From: CAVRUD01 sp963849635
GTDB lineage: Bacteria > Chloroflexota > Chloroflexia > Thermomicrobiales > UBA6265
Direction of reading: 5' to 3'
NCBI GenBank assembly: GCA_963849635.1
Contig: CAWKIA010000046.1
Span: 1-41,137 of the forward strand
DNA: 41,137 bases
A program made the translations under genes and the position numbers. Position 1 is the first letter of the stretch; every line of letters begins with the position of its first letter. The notes under the pieces are model-generated. The model was not told the origin of the DNA. It worked only from the letters and a program-made list of their open reading frames with translations, and did not search any database. Positions 31,013-40,280 of this stretch are shown piece by piece.

Positions 31013-33482
31013 CTACAGGGCAATTTCGACGTCAACCCGTTGCTCCGCGACCTCGGCGATGGCGTCGGATGAGGCAAGCAGGTAGAGCTGGTAGAAGCCG
31101 GGGAAGAGGCCGCCGGTGGTGGTGGCGTCGACCACAGCGTTGAAGGCGCCGGCATCGCCGGGGGCGTCGCCGGAGACGAGGACGGTGTTGGTCGTCGGAT
31201 CGATCAGGATGTAGCGGAGGCTGAGGGTACCCGGACCGGTGACGGTGACCGGAACGACGATCTCACTTCCGGCGGGGGTTGGCGGGGGCGGAGTTATCTG
31301 GAGGGCCAGCCGCTGGGGCACGCCGAAGTTCCAATCGGCGGCGGTGAACGGGTAGTTCGGCTCACGGAAGGCGACGAGTTCGGCGAACTGGGCGGGCGGA
31401 TCGTAGCGCGCCAGGGAGAACGGCCCATTCGAGATGACGAGCATGTTGGTGGCCTCGAACCAGTCGATCGACGCCTGATAGCGGGCGACCGCATCGTCCT
31501 CGGTGACGAGCTGGCGCTCGCCGAGGGTAAAGAAGCCCTCCGGCACGGTCTTGGCGCGAATGTACTGTTGCAACACCCGGCGGACGAGGCGGGCGTCGCT
31601 CTCGGTAACGAGGCTGAGCCAGGGGACGCCGAAGCGAGCAGCGGCGGTGTCGGTGTAGGCTGCCTGGCGGTCGGTCGAAGACGACCTCGTCCATCGCGAC
31701 CAGCAACTCCCACGGCGTGCTGAAGCCGCCGAGGAGGGCGTAGGAGGCGATGTAGTTGGGCTCGAAGTGCCAGTAGTCGACGTAGACCTCGAGGCGGTCG
31801 TCCTCCAGGAGGCGGATACCGCTGAACGTTTCGAGGTAGGGACGCTGGGTGACACCGAAAGTGGGCTCGATCTGAACGCGCGCATCGTTGTAGGCGAACT
31901 CGACACCTGGGCGATGGTGTAGATCAGCGTCGGCCGGGGTGATCCGGGCGCCGTGGTGCTAGGTGGTCTGGAAGAACTTGGTGAAGTCGTATGTGGCTTT
32001 ACTGGCCGCCGTGTACGCCATCGCCGACGGCGGTCCACGCTTCGTTGCTGTGTCCCAGAGGTACGCGTCGGCGGGCACTTCGAGTTTCGCTCCGGGCCCT
32101 GCCGTCTCAACGTCGAGCTCGGCTCGGAACGCAATCGGGATGCCGGTAAAGGGATGGTTGACGAGCGAGCCGTCGAACAGATTGCGCGTTGATGTCAGAT
32201 GCAGTAGACGTCGCCGAAACCGCCGACAGGATTCCAGGTGGTGCGCTCGGTGTAGACCCAGAGGTGGCCAACGCGGATCTCTGTCTTGCCGGGGATAGAG
32301 GCGTTGCGCAGGGTGAAGGGAGATTTAGGGCCGCCGACGAGGTCCGCGCGTGACGTTCTGGAGTTCCTTCCGGGCTGGGAAACTTTGCAGGGCGGTGACG
32401 AGCCAGACGCGGACCGACTCGTCCAGGGAGATCCCGGTCATGTCCTGGTAGATCTGGTTGCGCTCATCCTGGCTGGCGAACTCGCCCCGGAAGAGGCGCT
32501 GGCCGAGGGTATCGAGGTCAGCTTCTCGTACTGCCAGAAGCCGTTCTCGCGCCAGCCGGGCATGTTGCCCTGCCAGGGGGCGGTGAAACTGTTGATGCTG
32601 CTGTCGTCGTAGCGGACGGGGGAGGAACGGCCCCAGCCCTCGGTGTAGATGTGCCAGTTGAAGGTATGCGGGGTCGGTGGCGTAGACGGCCAGCGTGGCG
32701 GGGCCGAACTGGAGGTAGCTGGGGGCGACCTGGAAGCCGATGCCTTCGAGAGCCGTGCGGATGAGGTCGCCGATGTCGCGGCGTTCGTCCTCGACCCGGG
32801 TGATCATCTTGAGCTGGATAGGGCGGCCGTTGATCCCCCACTGGCCGTTGCCGTCGCGGGCGGCGCCAGCGGCAGTCATCTCCCGCTCGAACTCGCCCCG
32901 GGCGAACTCGGCGTCGTAATGGAAGTTCTGGCCGCGGACCGTTTCGAAGACGGTCAGCTCGTCGTAGTCCAGGGGGCTGACGTGGGAGAACATCGGGACG
33001 GCGCGGCCCTGGTAGATCGAGGTGGCGATAAAGTCCCTGTCCACCAGGAACTGCATCGCCTTGCGCAGGGCGGGGATGCTGAACGGGTTGAAGTCGCCTT
33101 CCGGGGCCGGGGCCGGGTTGAGAATCAGGGAAAGGGTCGACGAGGGCGCCTGGATCAGGCGGACATCGGCGGAGTCGACGAGTGAGTTGGCCCCTGCCGT
33201 CTTCAGTCCGAAGAGGTAGAGGTCCATATTGTTGTTCTGAATGTCGAGCGGGGCCTGATCCTGGTTGAATGAGGAGAAGATGATCTTGTCGACGGCGGGT
33301 CCGACCGGGCCGGTCGCGGCGGCGGTGGCGTCCTGGGCGGCGGCGACAGCCGCGGCCGGATGGGCGGCCAGCGCGGTCGCTAGAGGAGCGGAGAGACCGA
33401 GCGCGACGGCGCCGGAAACGAACTGACGGCGCGTGACCCGGCCGCAGGCGAGATCGAGGGCGAGAGAACGCAGATCTGGCAT
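31013..33482 (-). pseudogene. Dpp/Opp-type solute-binding protein, long form, several frameshifts
   Basis: About 820 residues if repaired. ATG 33482 has GGAGG upstream and encodes a Tat-type signal, VTRRQFVSGAVALGLSAPL. The first half is open: LRKAMQFLVDRDFIATSIYQ, GINGRPIQLKMITRVEDERR and VYATDP. Then the frame moves to TFNWHIYTEGWGR and NMPGWRENGFWQYEK, back to NQIYQDMTGISLDESVRVW, on to IRVGHLWVYTERTTWNPVGG, VPADAYLWDTATK, YVDYWHFEPNYIASYALLGG, and finally FGVPWLSLVTESDARL with ISNGPFSLARYDPPAQFAEL. The last about 90 residues (SEIVVPVTVTGPGTLSLRYI) look like a beta-sandwich domain not usual in this family. At least five shifts plus a possible stop near 31960. Both the shifts and the normal motifs between them fit sequence error, but true decay is possible. 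It is the binding protein for the permeases that follow. Confidence 0.8.
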
Positions 33483-33580
33483 TGCGGGTGCCTCCGAAGT
33501 CGTGAGACGTGTGACGTGAGTCGTGAGTGTCAGGCGTCAGTGAACTATACGGATGGCGGGCGGGGGAAGGACCTCACCCC

Positions 33581-36220
33581 CTACGCCGCCCGGCGTCTGC
33601 GCCAGAGCCCGTAGCCTCCGTATCCCAAGGCAGCTAAGGCGAGCGCGAACCCGCCGATCCCAGAGATCCCGCCGACCTCGCTGAGATCGACTGAGCTCCC
33701 ACCGACGACCACACTGCCATCGGACCTTGGTGTTCCTACGGCGCCGGGGGCGGGATTGGATGACGAGGGATTCGCCGAGGTAGCCGTGATCGGGGTCGCC
33801 GCCATCGGAGTGCCGACGGGCGTGGCGGCCGGCGTGGCGGCGGTCGGAGTGGTTGTGACTCCCGGGCCGGCGACGGGGGTACCGCCCATGGACGTCACCT
33901 GCTGCTGGAGGGCGCCGACCTGGCCGAGGAGGGCTTGCTGATCACGCTGCATGGTGTCGAAGCCGTAGTCGGTGTAGTAGGACTGGAAGGCGACGTTGCC
34001 GGTCTCGTCGTAGGCGAGGATGTTCTGGGCGCCTTCGCCGGTGATCGGCATGAAGATCGTGACGGTGAATTCACCTGTGTCGCTGGTCCTGGTCGTGGCG
34101 ATGGTGGCATCCGCCAGGGTAATGAAGACGTTGCTCTCTGGCTGGAAGCCGGAGCCTTGAATCGTCACTTCGCGGCCGGCAACGCCGTTGGGCGGGTTGA
34201 GGAAGATCGAGGGGTTCTGGATCGCCGTCTGGCGGGCAAAGGCGACCTGCTGATTTGGGCCGGCGAACTCGCCGAGGCGGGTGTCGGCCCAGACCATGAA
34301 GACGTCGTCGTCGGTGGCCGCGATCGAGAAGTAGTCACCGATGAAGCGGCCGCCGGGGAAGCCACGCAAGGAGTTCGAGGCGAAGTCGGTGACGCGGATG
34401 TCACGGGTGTCGAGATTCAACTCCTGATCGACGAAGCCGAAGTTGTCACCGCCGTCTTCGGAGCGGGTGTAGTAGATGTGGTAGCGGACCTCCTGCGGGT
34501 CCTCGCGCAGGTCGCCCCACATGGCGTGGATCCGGCCGTCCGGCGAGACGGTGATCGAGGGGAAGAATTGGCCCCGGTTGGTGTCGTCGCCATTGAGCCG
34601 GACCGGCGGGTCCCAGGTGGCGCCTTTGTCCTGTGAGCGGAGGAAGAGGATGTCGCCGTCGTCGGTCGGGGTCTCCGGCGGGCGTCCGGTCGTGAGGATG
34701 TAGATCTCGTCGTTGAGGCCGACCGCGAGTTGGGGGAAGACCGTCCCCCACCAGCGGAAGGTTGAGGATCGTGGATTGAAGTGCGGCTCGCGGAAGACCG
34801 CGGCCTGAATCGGGGTGCCGAAGGTCACGCCGTTGTCCGACGACAGGGCGACCATGATGGTCGCGAGGCCCTCCTGGACGCCGTCGTTGGTGGTGTCGAC
34901 GTAGGCGACCACGACGGTGCCATCGCTCATGACCTTGGGCTGGGGGCCCTGAACGGTCCGGTTCGAGTCGAGGGTGGTTCCGCCTTGCTGCTGGAAGGCC
35001 TGCTGGATGATGTTGGGCTGCTGGCCGGCACCGCCATCCCCGGCAACAATCGTATTTCCCTCGTCGTCGACCGCGCCGCTCTGGGCCAGGCCAGAGCCGC
35101 TGCCCGGCGCGCCAGCGCCGGCGACCTGGAGGACTGTCGGGCTGACCCCGACTGGCTCGCTCCAGGTCAGGCCGCCGTCCAGGGAGCGGACGTGGCGAAT
35201 GGTGGTTTCAGTGAACGGGGACGACAGGTAGGGGATTTCGTCGGAGTAGAGCAGGCTGTAGGTGGTGGCGAACTCGGTGTAGACGAGGTGGATGATGTCC
35301 TGGTCCGGGTTGTCGGGGTTGGGGCCGGTGGTCATCCAGGGCTTGTCGAGGAAGGCCGAGGTGATGGTGCCGCGGTCCTTGCCCTCGTCATCCGGGTTGG
35401 ACGTGGTCGTCACCTGGGAGCGGGCGGCGGAGACCGGGTCTTCCCAGGTGTAGCCGCCGTCGGTGGAGCGGGCGACGACCATGGAGCTGACTTCGGTGAA
35501 CGAGGCGATGGTGCCGATCTGGAAGGGCTCCAGGCCGATCGAGATCGAGGTCATATAGACATTGCCGGCCTGGTCGAAGGCGAGGACAGGGTCGCCGGCG
35601 GCCGCGAGGTCTTCCTGGAAGTAGCGGATCTGATTCGGCCCGTCCCACGTCTCGCCGCCGTCGATCGTGACGTAGGTCGACATCGAGGGGAAGTTGTAGT
35701 CAATGACGCCGAGAACGAGGTGCTCTGGGTCAAGTGGGTCGACGGCGATGTGCGGCTCCGTTTGGATGGGGAAGAGGCCGAGCTGGCGGGTGACGATCTG
35801 GTTGCGGCTGAAGGCGGGGCCGGCGCTGCGGAACGGAACGAGCGGGGCGGCGTTGCGGTTGCCGCCGGCCGGGCCTGGCATTGGCGCGAAGAGGGCGTCC
35901 GCCTGGCGGTTGATCCGGTCGTTCTCTACGCGCCAGAAGCGTGGATCGTAGCCCTGGGTCGAGGTCCAGACGGCGCCGCTGACCTGGTCCTCGATCGGGG
36001 CGAGAAGGTTGAAGGCGCCGATCGGTTGGCCCTCGCCCGCCTCCTCGGCAGCACTCAGCCGGGGGATCAGGACGGCGACGAGGGACGCGAGGGCGAGCAG
36101 GAGCCAGACCTTGGCCAACCAGGCGCGACGAGGGTCCGCCAGGCCGGAGAGGGCGAGGGCGCGCGGCCGTCGGCCCCTCGGCGAAGCGGAGTACGGGGAC
36201 CTGGGGTTCGACATCGTCAT
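33581..36220 (-). CDS. Surface-anchored BNR/Asp-box (sialidase-like) protein with IPT domain
   Basis: 879-residue secreted protein. Signal/anchor helix VWLLLALASLVAVLIPRLSA at about 38-57. A beta-propeller-like region (about 140-690) has repeated Asp-boxes: TIDGGETWDGP, STDGGYTWEDP, SLDGGLTWSEP, SSDNGVTFGTP, SQDKGATWDPP and SEDGGDNFGF. Next is an IPT/TIG-like Ig fold (IFLNPPNGVAGREVTIQGSG). Then a short coiled coil (MQRDQQALLGQVGALQQQV), a Thr/Ala/Pro linker, and a C-terminal hydrophobic helix ending WRRRRAA, which would hold it in the membrane. No sialidase RIP motif or catalytic Tyr/Glu set was recognised, so enzymatic activity is doubtful; a binding or structural role is as likely. Start ATG 36220 with GGGAGAGG upstream. 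It precedes the second transporter on the same strand. Intact frame. Confidence 0.85.
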   Translation of the reverse strand: MTMSNPRSPYSASPRGRRPRALALSGLADPRRAWLAKVWLLLALASLVAVLIPRLSAAEEAGEGQPIGAFNLLAPIEDQVSGAVWTSTQGYDPRFWRVENDRINRQADALFAPMPGPAGGNRNAAPLVPFRSAGPAFSRNQIVTRQLGLFPIQTEPHIAVDPLDPEHLVLGVIDYNFPSMSTYVTIDGGETWDGPNQIRYFQEDLAAAGDPVLAFDQAGNVYMTSISIGLEPFQIGTIASFTEVSSMVVARSTDGGYTWEDPVSAARSQVTTTSNPDDEGKDRGTITSAFLDKPWMTTGPNPDNPDQDIIHLVYTEFATTYSLLYSDEIPYLSSPFTETTIRHVRSLDGGLTWSEPVGVSPTVLQVAGAGAPGSGSGLAQSGAVDDEGNTIVAGDGGAGQQPNIIQQAFQQQGGTTLDSNRTVQGPQPKVMSDGTVVVAYVDTTNDGVQEGLATIMVALSSDNGVTFGTPIQAAVFREPHFNPRSSTFRWWGTVFPQLAVGLNDEIYILTTGRPPETPTDDGDILFLRSQDKGATWDPPVRLNGDDTNRGQFFPSITVSPDGRIHAMWGDLREDPQEVRYHIYYTRSEDGGDNFGFVDQELNLDTRDIRVTDFASNSLRGFPGGRFIGDYFSIAATDDDVFMVWADTRLGEFAGPNQQVAFARQTAIQNPSIFLNPPNGVAGREVTIQGSGFQPESNVFITLADATIATTRTSDTGEFTVTIFMPITGEGAQNILAYDETGNVAFQSYYTDYGFDTMQRDQQALLGQVGALQQQVTSMGGTPVAGPGVTTTPTAATPAATPVGTPMAATPITATSANPSSSNPAPGAVGTPRSDGSVVVGGSSVDLSEVGGISGIGGFALALAALGYGGYGLWRRRRAA

Positions 36221-36390
36221 TGACCTCTCCCGAAGCCGCTAAGGCTACCAGCAACGCTTTCGCCTGGAGCAGGTGGATTACTAGCTGCTCAACGCTCGGA
36301 GCCGGGATCGGTCGCCGGGAACGACGCAATCGACGGACAACCGGCGGACGAAAGAGACGCCGGACGGACGACGCGTGTGGATGCCAAGTC

Positions 36391-36420
36391 ATGCTAGACG
36401 TATCGCTTTGGTTGCGTCAA
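36391..36420 (-). promoter_or_regulatory. Candidate sigma70-type promoter for the surface protein gene
   Basis: On the minus strand TTGACG (36420-36415), an 18-base spacer, then TAGCAT (36396-36391). It lies about 170 bases upstream of the start at 36220, leaving a long leader. Of the hexamer pairs in the window this is among the closest to consensus. The remainder of 36221-36480 shows no gene. Confidence 0.5.
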
Positions 36421-36480
36421 TCGTTCAGGTCGCTCAGGTCTATTAATCCTGGCACAGTGGCCTAATCCAGGTGGACCGGG

Positions 36481-36825
36481 CTACCCCAGAAGGGGACGGG
36501 GATCGAAGGTGACTTTGATCCGGGCGATCTTGCCGTTCTCGACGTGGCACCAGTTGGCGATCGGCATCGGGCCGGTCTTGGCGGTGTGCATGTCGTACCA
36601 GGTGAGGACGTCGGGGCCGTCGACGAAGACCTTGGTGATGATGAGATCGGTCATCATACCGGCGAGGCGCTCAATTGCCTCGGTGCAGCCGGCGGCGGTC
36701 TCGACGTGGCCAAGCGGGCCGTCAAAGACGACATCGTCGGCCAGGTTGGCGCGGAAGGTCGCGAAGTCGTGGGCCCTCCAGGAATCGAAGTAGGTCGCGA
36801 CGATCGCGCGGGGGTCGGTGGTCAT
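36481..36825 (-). CDS. SnoaL-like / NTF2-fold protein
   Basis: 114 residues with the cone-shaped NTF2 fold of SnoaL-like polyketide cyclases and ketosteroid isomerase-like proteins. ATYFDSWRAHDFATFRANLA is the opening helix pair; ADDVVFDGPLGHVETAAGC and TDLIITKVFVDGPDVLTWYD are the following strands; the end is HVENGKIARIKVTFDPRPLL, as usual. Start ATG 36825 with AGGAGG eight bases upstream. It follows the DUF3291 gene by 75 bases on the same strand. The fold is used by enzymes and by ligand-binding proteins, so function is open. Intact frame. Confidence 0.85.
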   Translation of the reverse strand: MTTDPRAIVATYFDSWRAHDFATFRANLADDVVFDGPLGHVETAAGCTEAIERLAGMMTDLIITKVFVDGPDVLTWYDMHTAKTGPMPIANWCHVENGKIARIKVTFDPRPLLG

Positions 36826-36900
36826 TGAGTTCCTCCTGCGACATCGAAGACCCTGGGAGGCTAGCCGCTCGCTGTGGGCCCAAGGGGACACAGCACGCGT

Positions 36901-37407
36901 TTATGGGACCACGCCCTGGCCCGGTTTTGCCGGCGTTGGCACGGGATTCCCGGCGGAATCGAATGCGTCCTGGAAGGTAAATGCATCCCTTGTCGGACCG
37001 AGTTCGTCCAGGAGGTTGAGCTTCGCCATCGCCTCATCGAGGGTCGGTATCTGCCCGGCGGGGAGCCACCAGAGGACCAGGCTGCGGCTGGCCAGGCGCT
37101 CGAACCACGAGCGGCGGCTCTGGAGGAAGTATTTGTGGACGGTCTGGAAGGCGAAGGAGCGGAGGGAGTCGATATCGGTCCAAACGGTCAGATTGGTGAT
37201 CATCATCGGGTCCGCGAACGGCGAAGGCAGGTAGGACGAGGAGAGGCCGTCTGGGGCAGAGAGACGCCAGACGAAGCCGGGGCTCCGCTCGGCGTAGGCG
37301 TTGACGGGGCCGAGGAAGGCGACGAATTCCTGCAATTGTGGGGAGTCCAGGGGAGCCAACAGGCGGGAGACGTTGAACTGGGCCAGGTGGAACTGGGGGT
37401 CGGGCAA
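36901..37407 (-). CDS. DUF3291 domain-containing protein
   Basis: 168 residues, resembling the DUF3291 family, which has a dimeric alpha/beta-barrel fold like ABM proteins. Visible are FHLAQFNVSRLLAPLDSPQL, VNAYAERSPGFVWRLSAPDG, MITNLTVWTDIDSLRSFAFQ (the YE-like region), HKYFLQSRRSWFERL, and LVLWWLPAGQIPTLDEAMAK, close to the family pattern. Start ATG 37407 has GGAGG upstream. First of a two-gene leftward unit with the SnoaL-like protein. No function is known for the family. Confidence 0.82.
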   Translation of the reverse strand: MPDPQFHLAQFNVSRLLAPLDSPQLQEFVAFLGPVNAYAERSPGFVWRLSAPDGLSSSYLPSPFADPMMITNLTVWTDIDSLRSFAFQTVHKYFLQSRRSWFERLASRSLVLWWLPAGQIPTLDEAMAKLNLLDELGPTRDAFTFQDAFDSAGNPVPTPAKPGQGVVP

Positions 37408-37755
37408 CGCGGGACCTCCTATCGGAATCTGATGGTTGCCGAACGTGTGTCGGAGAGCGTGCCAGTATAAGCACAGGCGATATCGCCCGGCGGAGTCCTT
37501 TAGGACCGGGCGATCCAGCGTTGCCGACGAGTAGTCGTAGTCCTTCTGTAAGATCCGTCAGGGCGCGGGACTCCGTCTCGCGGTATCGTGTCAGTGTCGG
37601 TTCGGCGCCGGGTGTTGGCGGCGGGAACCGGCAGCATCCGTTCCCGATTTATGTAACATTAGAGGGGTGGTGGCACCCTGCTGGCGCGACGAGCGACAGC
37701 ATCGTTCGCTCGGGCGTCGAGCGGGGCCGAATGTCACCGGCTGGAGGTTGACTGA
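37408..37755. other. Divergent intergenic region with a strong hairpin
   Basis: About 350 bases between the DUF3291 start and the msrAB start, transcribed away from each other, so it should hold two promoters. A strong hairpin lies at 37483-37513 (TCGCCCGG pairing with CCGGGCGA, inner AGTCCT/AGGAC). AT-rich spots that might be -10 boxes are TATACT on the minus strand (near 37468) and the GATTTATGTAACATTAG area on the plus strand (near 37650-37665); neither has a good -35. No gene seen. Confidence 0.4.
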
Positions 37756-38843
37756 ATGTTTTTCTGGCGAGACAAGAGCACGATGATCGAGGCCGAGAAG
37801 GCGCTACGCGGGCGGGAGAAGCCCGGGTTCACGATCCCGACCCGGCACGAGGTCCTGGGCACCCAGCTCCTGCCCCCGTTCCCGGCCGGGCTGGAGACGG
37901 CCTACTTTGCCCTGGGCTGCTTCTGGGGCGCTGAGCGGCTCTTCTGGGAGCTAGACGGCGTCTACTCGACGGCGGTCGGCTACCAGGGCGGCTACACCCC
38001 GAACCCGACCTACGAGGAGGTCTGCTCCGGCAAGACCGGCCACGCCGAGGCCGTGCTGGTGGTCTTCGATCCGAAGAAGATCTCCTACGAGCAGCTGCTC
38101 CAGGCCTTCTTCGAGGCGCACGACCCGACCCAGGGCATGCGCCAGGGCAATGACGTCGGGACGCAGTACCGCTCCGCCGTCTACTACGCCGACGAGGCTC
38201 AGCAGCGGGCGGCCAAGGCGACCAAGCAGATGTACGACGAGGCACTACGGAAGGCGGGCCGTGACGAGATCACGACCGAGATCGCCCCGGCCGGCCCCTT
38301 CTACTACGCCGAGGAGTACCACCAGCAGTATCTGCACAAGGTGCCGAATGGATACTGTGGTCTGGAGGGAACGGGGGTTAGCTGCCCGCTGCCGTTCGCG
38401 CTCGGGGTCAAGCCGGTGACAGGGGGCGCGCATGAGACCGCGACGGAGTTGCTCCCGGTCCCGGCGACCGACGCCGAGTGGAAAGCGCGTCTGACCCCAG
38501 AGCAGTACGCGGTGTTGCGCAAGGCGGGGACGGAGCGGCCGTTCATCGGGGAGTTCGTCGATACCGACGATGATGGGATGTATCGCTGCGCCGCGTGCGG
38601 CAACCCGCTCTTTACGAGTGACACCAAGTTCCATTCCGGCAGCGGTTGGCCCAGTTTTACGGAGGCTGTCTCGCCGGACGCGGTCGAACTGGTCAAGGAT
38701 CGCTCGCTCTTCATGACCCGGACGGAGGTGCGGTGCGCCCGGTGCCATTCGCACCTGGGGACGTTTTCGACGATGGGCCACGGGACCGTGGCGGGCAGCG
38801 ATTTTGCATGAACTCGTGTGCGCTGGATCTGGAACTGCGCTAG
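37756..38843 (+). CDS. msrAB: Peptide methionine sulfoxide reductase MsrA-MsrB fusion, frameshift near the end
   Basis: Repairs oxidised methionine in both S and R forms. The MsrA domain has the catalytic motif FALGCFWGAE (Cys at about 55), VGYQGGYTPNPTYEEVCSGK, GHAEAVLVVFDP and PFYYAEEYHQQYLHK. A short linker leads to MsrB: FIGEFVDTDDDGMYRCAACG (zinc Cys pair), FHSGSGWPSFTEAVS and RCARCHSHLG (second zinc pair). The listed frame ends at 38811 with nonsense after HLG. At the G run 38757-38760 one missing base shifts the frame; the corrected tail is HVFDDGPRDRGGQRFCMNSC, with the catalytic Cys in RFCMNS, ending at TAG 38843. Without the correction MsrB would lack its catalytic Cys. ATG 37756 has GGAGG eight bases upstream. 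No signal peptide, so cytoplasmic. Confidence 0.92.
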
Positions 38844-38918
38844 CCGCTCCGGCTGCGGATCCGTAGGTGGGTACGTGCCTCCATCGTCGGCAGCGTTTGG
38901 CATGGTGAACATGTCCAG

Positions 38919-38956
38919 GAACGAGGGCCGCCCGGCCTGCGAGGCGCCCCTCGTTC
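38919..38956. terminator. Hairpin downstream of msrAB
   Basis: 14-base stem with one mismatch: GAACGAGGGCCGCC at 38919-38932 and GGCGCCCCTCGTTC at 38943-38956, loop about ten bases, 75 bases after the msrAB stop. Only two T follow. The surrounding 38844-39237 has no gene I can support; a minus-strand frame (39262 to 38981) is open but unrecognised. Confidence 0.5.
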
Positions 38957-39237
38957 TTGGAGCCGCGCCGTGCGGTGTCCTCAAGAATGTGTCCCGGAAC
39001 TGCCGGCGCGCGAACCCTCCCCAACGAACTGCCTCGGAATCTTGATCAGACCTCGATTGGGTACTGAGTTCTCTGGCACGGGGGTACAAGTACCGATGAC
39101 TCCACCTGCCATGTCCCGATAGGCTGCAATCACCGCCGGATGAGGGTCGCCGCGACGCCAACCCTGGAGGTCCGGCGCGTCGACGAGGGGTCGTCCTCGC
39201 GCCGGCGATGCATCCCCGCCCACTGGAGGAGCCGCGA

Positions 39238-39899
39238 TTGGACCCACGACGCTCGACACCATGGCGCGCTCGCTTGCCGCGCCGAAGACCCGGCGCGGCC
39301 TCCTCGGGTCGCTCGCCGCCCTCGCGGCGGGACTGTTGGGCGCGCACGCTACGGAGGCTCAGGTTTCGCAGGCCCACTGCGGCAACAAGACCTGCGCCAG
39401 CAACCCTGGCATCTGCAACGACGGCTGCGTCTGCTGCGTCTATCCGAACGGTAACTCCCGCTGCCGCCCACCGGGCACCTGCTCCCCAGGTACCACCGTC
39501 TGCCCCCTGGGCGAGGTGGGTGACTCGGTCGCTGGCTGCGTCACGACCACGACCACGACCACTGCTCCGCCGTGCCCGCCGGGGCAGGCGTCCTGCGGCG
39601 GCGGTTGCATCGACACCATGTCGGATGAGGCCAACTGTGGCGCGTGTGGCGTCGCCTGTGCGGCCGGGGGAGCATGTCTGGACGGGGACTGCTTCCTCGC
39701 GGTTCCCAACTGCCCCGGCTCCTTCGCCCTCGCCGCGAACGGCGGGGGCGTGAACGCCTGCATTTGCGGTTTCGGCTCCTTCGCAGGTTGCGACACAACA
39801 GGAGACTGCGCGGACGGCGAGGTGTGCATCCTGGTCCGGACCAGCCCGGCCGGCTTCGCGGGGCAGTGCTTCGCCGGCTGCTCCGCCTCTGCCGGGTAG
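39238..39899 (+). CDS. Cysteine-rich secreted protein with Tat-like signal
   Basis: About 212-220 residues. The N-terminus TRRGLLGSLAALAAGLLGAH is a twin-Arg-type signal. The mature protein has about 26 Cys: an N-terminal cluster (HCGNKTCASNPGICNDGC), a linker of Thr (TTTTTTTAPP), then SCGGGCIDTMSDEANCGACG and GACLDGDC, a module seen in proteins of unknown function from Chloroflexota and Myxobacteria, and a last block with CGFGSFAGCDTTGDCADGE. The open frame starts at ATG 39261. A better start is TTG 39238 with GGAGGA seven bases upstream: adding one base at the CCC run gives MDPTTLDTMARSLA, the usual opening of such proteins, so one base seems missing near 39245. Disulfide-rich extracellular role; no enzyme signature seen. 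Confidence 0.75.
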
Positions 39900-39913
39900 C
39901 GCAGGTTGAACAA

Positions 39914-39958
39914 AGCACAGGAACGGGCGGGACGTCTCGTCCTCGCCGTTCCTGTGCT
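39914..39958 (+). terminator. Strong hairpin after the cysteine-rich protein gene
   Basis: Outer stem AGCACAGGAACGG (39914-39926) and its perfect complement (39946-39958), with further pairing inside (GGACG/CGTCC). It lies 15 bases after the stop at 39899. No T tract follows, but the position and strength make it a likely transcript end. Confidence 0.65.
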
Positions 39959-40062
39959 CTGAGCGTCGCACTTGATCGGCGCCTCTCCATGTGTCCGCCT
40001 CAGTCCGCTGTCGTCGGGCGACGACCACGCCAGCCACAGCCTGGGGGGAGTGCAGGTCACGG

Positions 40063-40152
40063 GTGCCGAACGGGTATTGTGGCCTTGAGGGGACGGGCGT
40101 GAGCTGTCCGTTGCCGTTTGCGCTGGGCGTGACCCTGGATCAGAAGAGCTAG
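40063..40152 (+). pseudogene. Relic of a second msrA (C-terminal 29 codons)
   Basis: Reads VPNGYCGLEGTGVSCPLPFA then LGVTLDQKS and a TAG stop. The first 23 residues are identical to the MsrA C-terminal segment encoded at 38341-38409, yet the DNA differs at about 14 positions, all synonymous. So it descends from a separate msrA that was long under selection and lost its 5' part. Similarity to MsrA stops at the GTG of VPNG. No upstream MsrA motifs (GCFWG, GHAEAV) exist nearby. The different tail (TLDQKS) fits a stand-alone MsrA. The fragment lies about 130 bases from the end of the serine recombinase gene, so loss of the rest by integration or deletion is possible. Confidence 0.8.
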
Positions 40153-40280
40153 CGTCCATACCGTCCTCGGTCGTTCGCCATACCCAATTGGGATATTCAA
40201 AAATGCACCGCGTCCGTCGGCTTGCGGCCCTGGTCGCGGCGCGCTTCGGCCCTGGCGGTTTCCAGTCGGATTTTCCTTCT

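Noticed and set aside
38981..39262. 93-residue minus-strand frame (…VIAAYRDMAGGVIGTCTPVPE…)
   Set aside because: A few segments look coding, but no family was recognised, and it overlaps the start of the cysteine-rich gene. Could be a fragment of a decayed gene; not enough to annotate.
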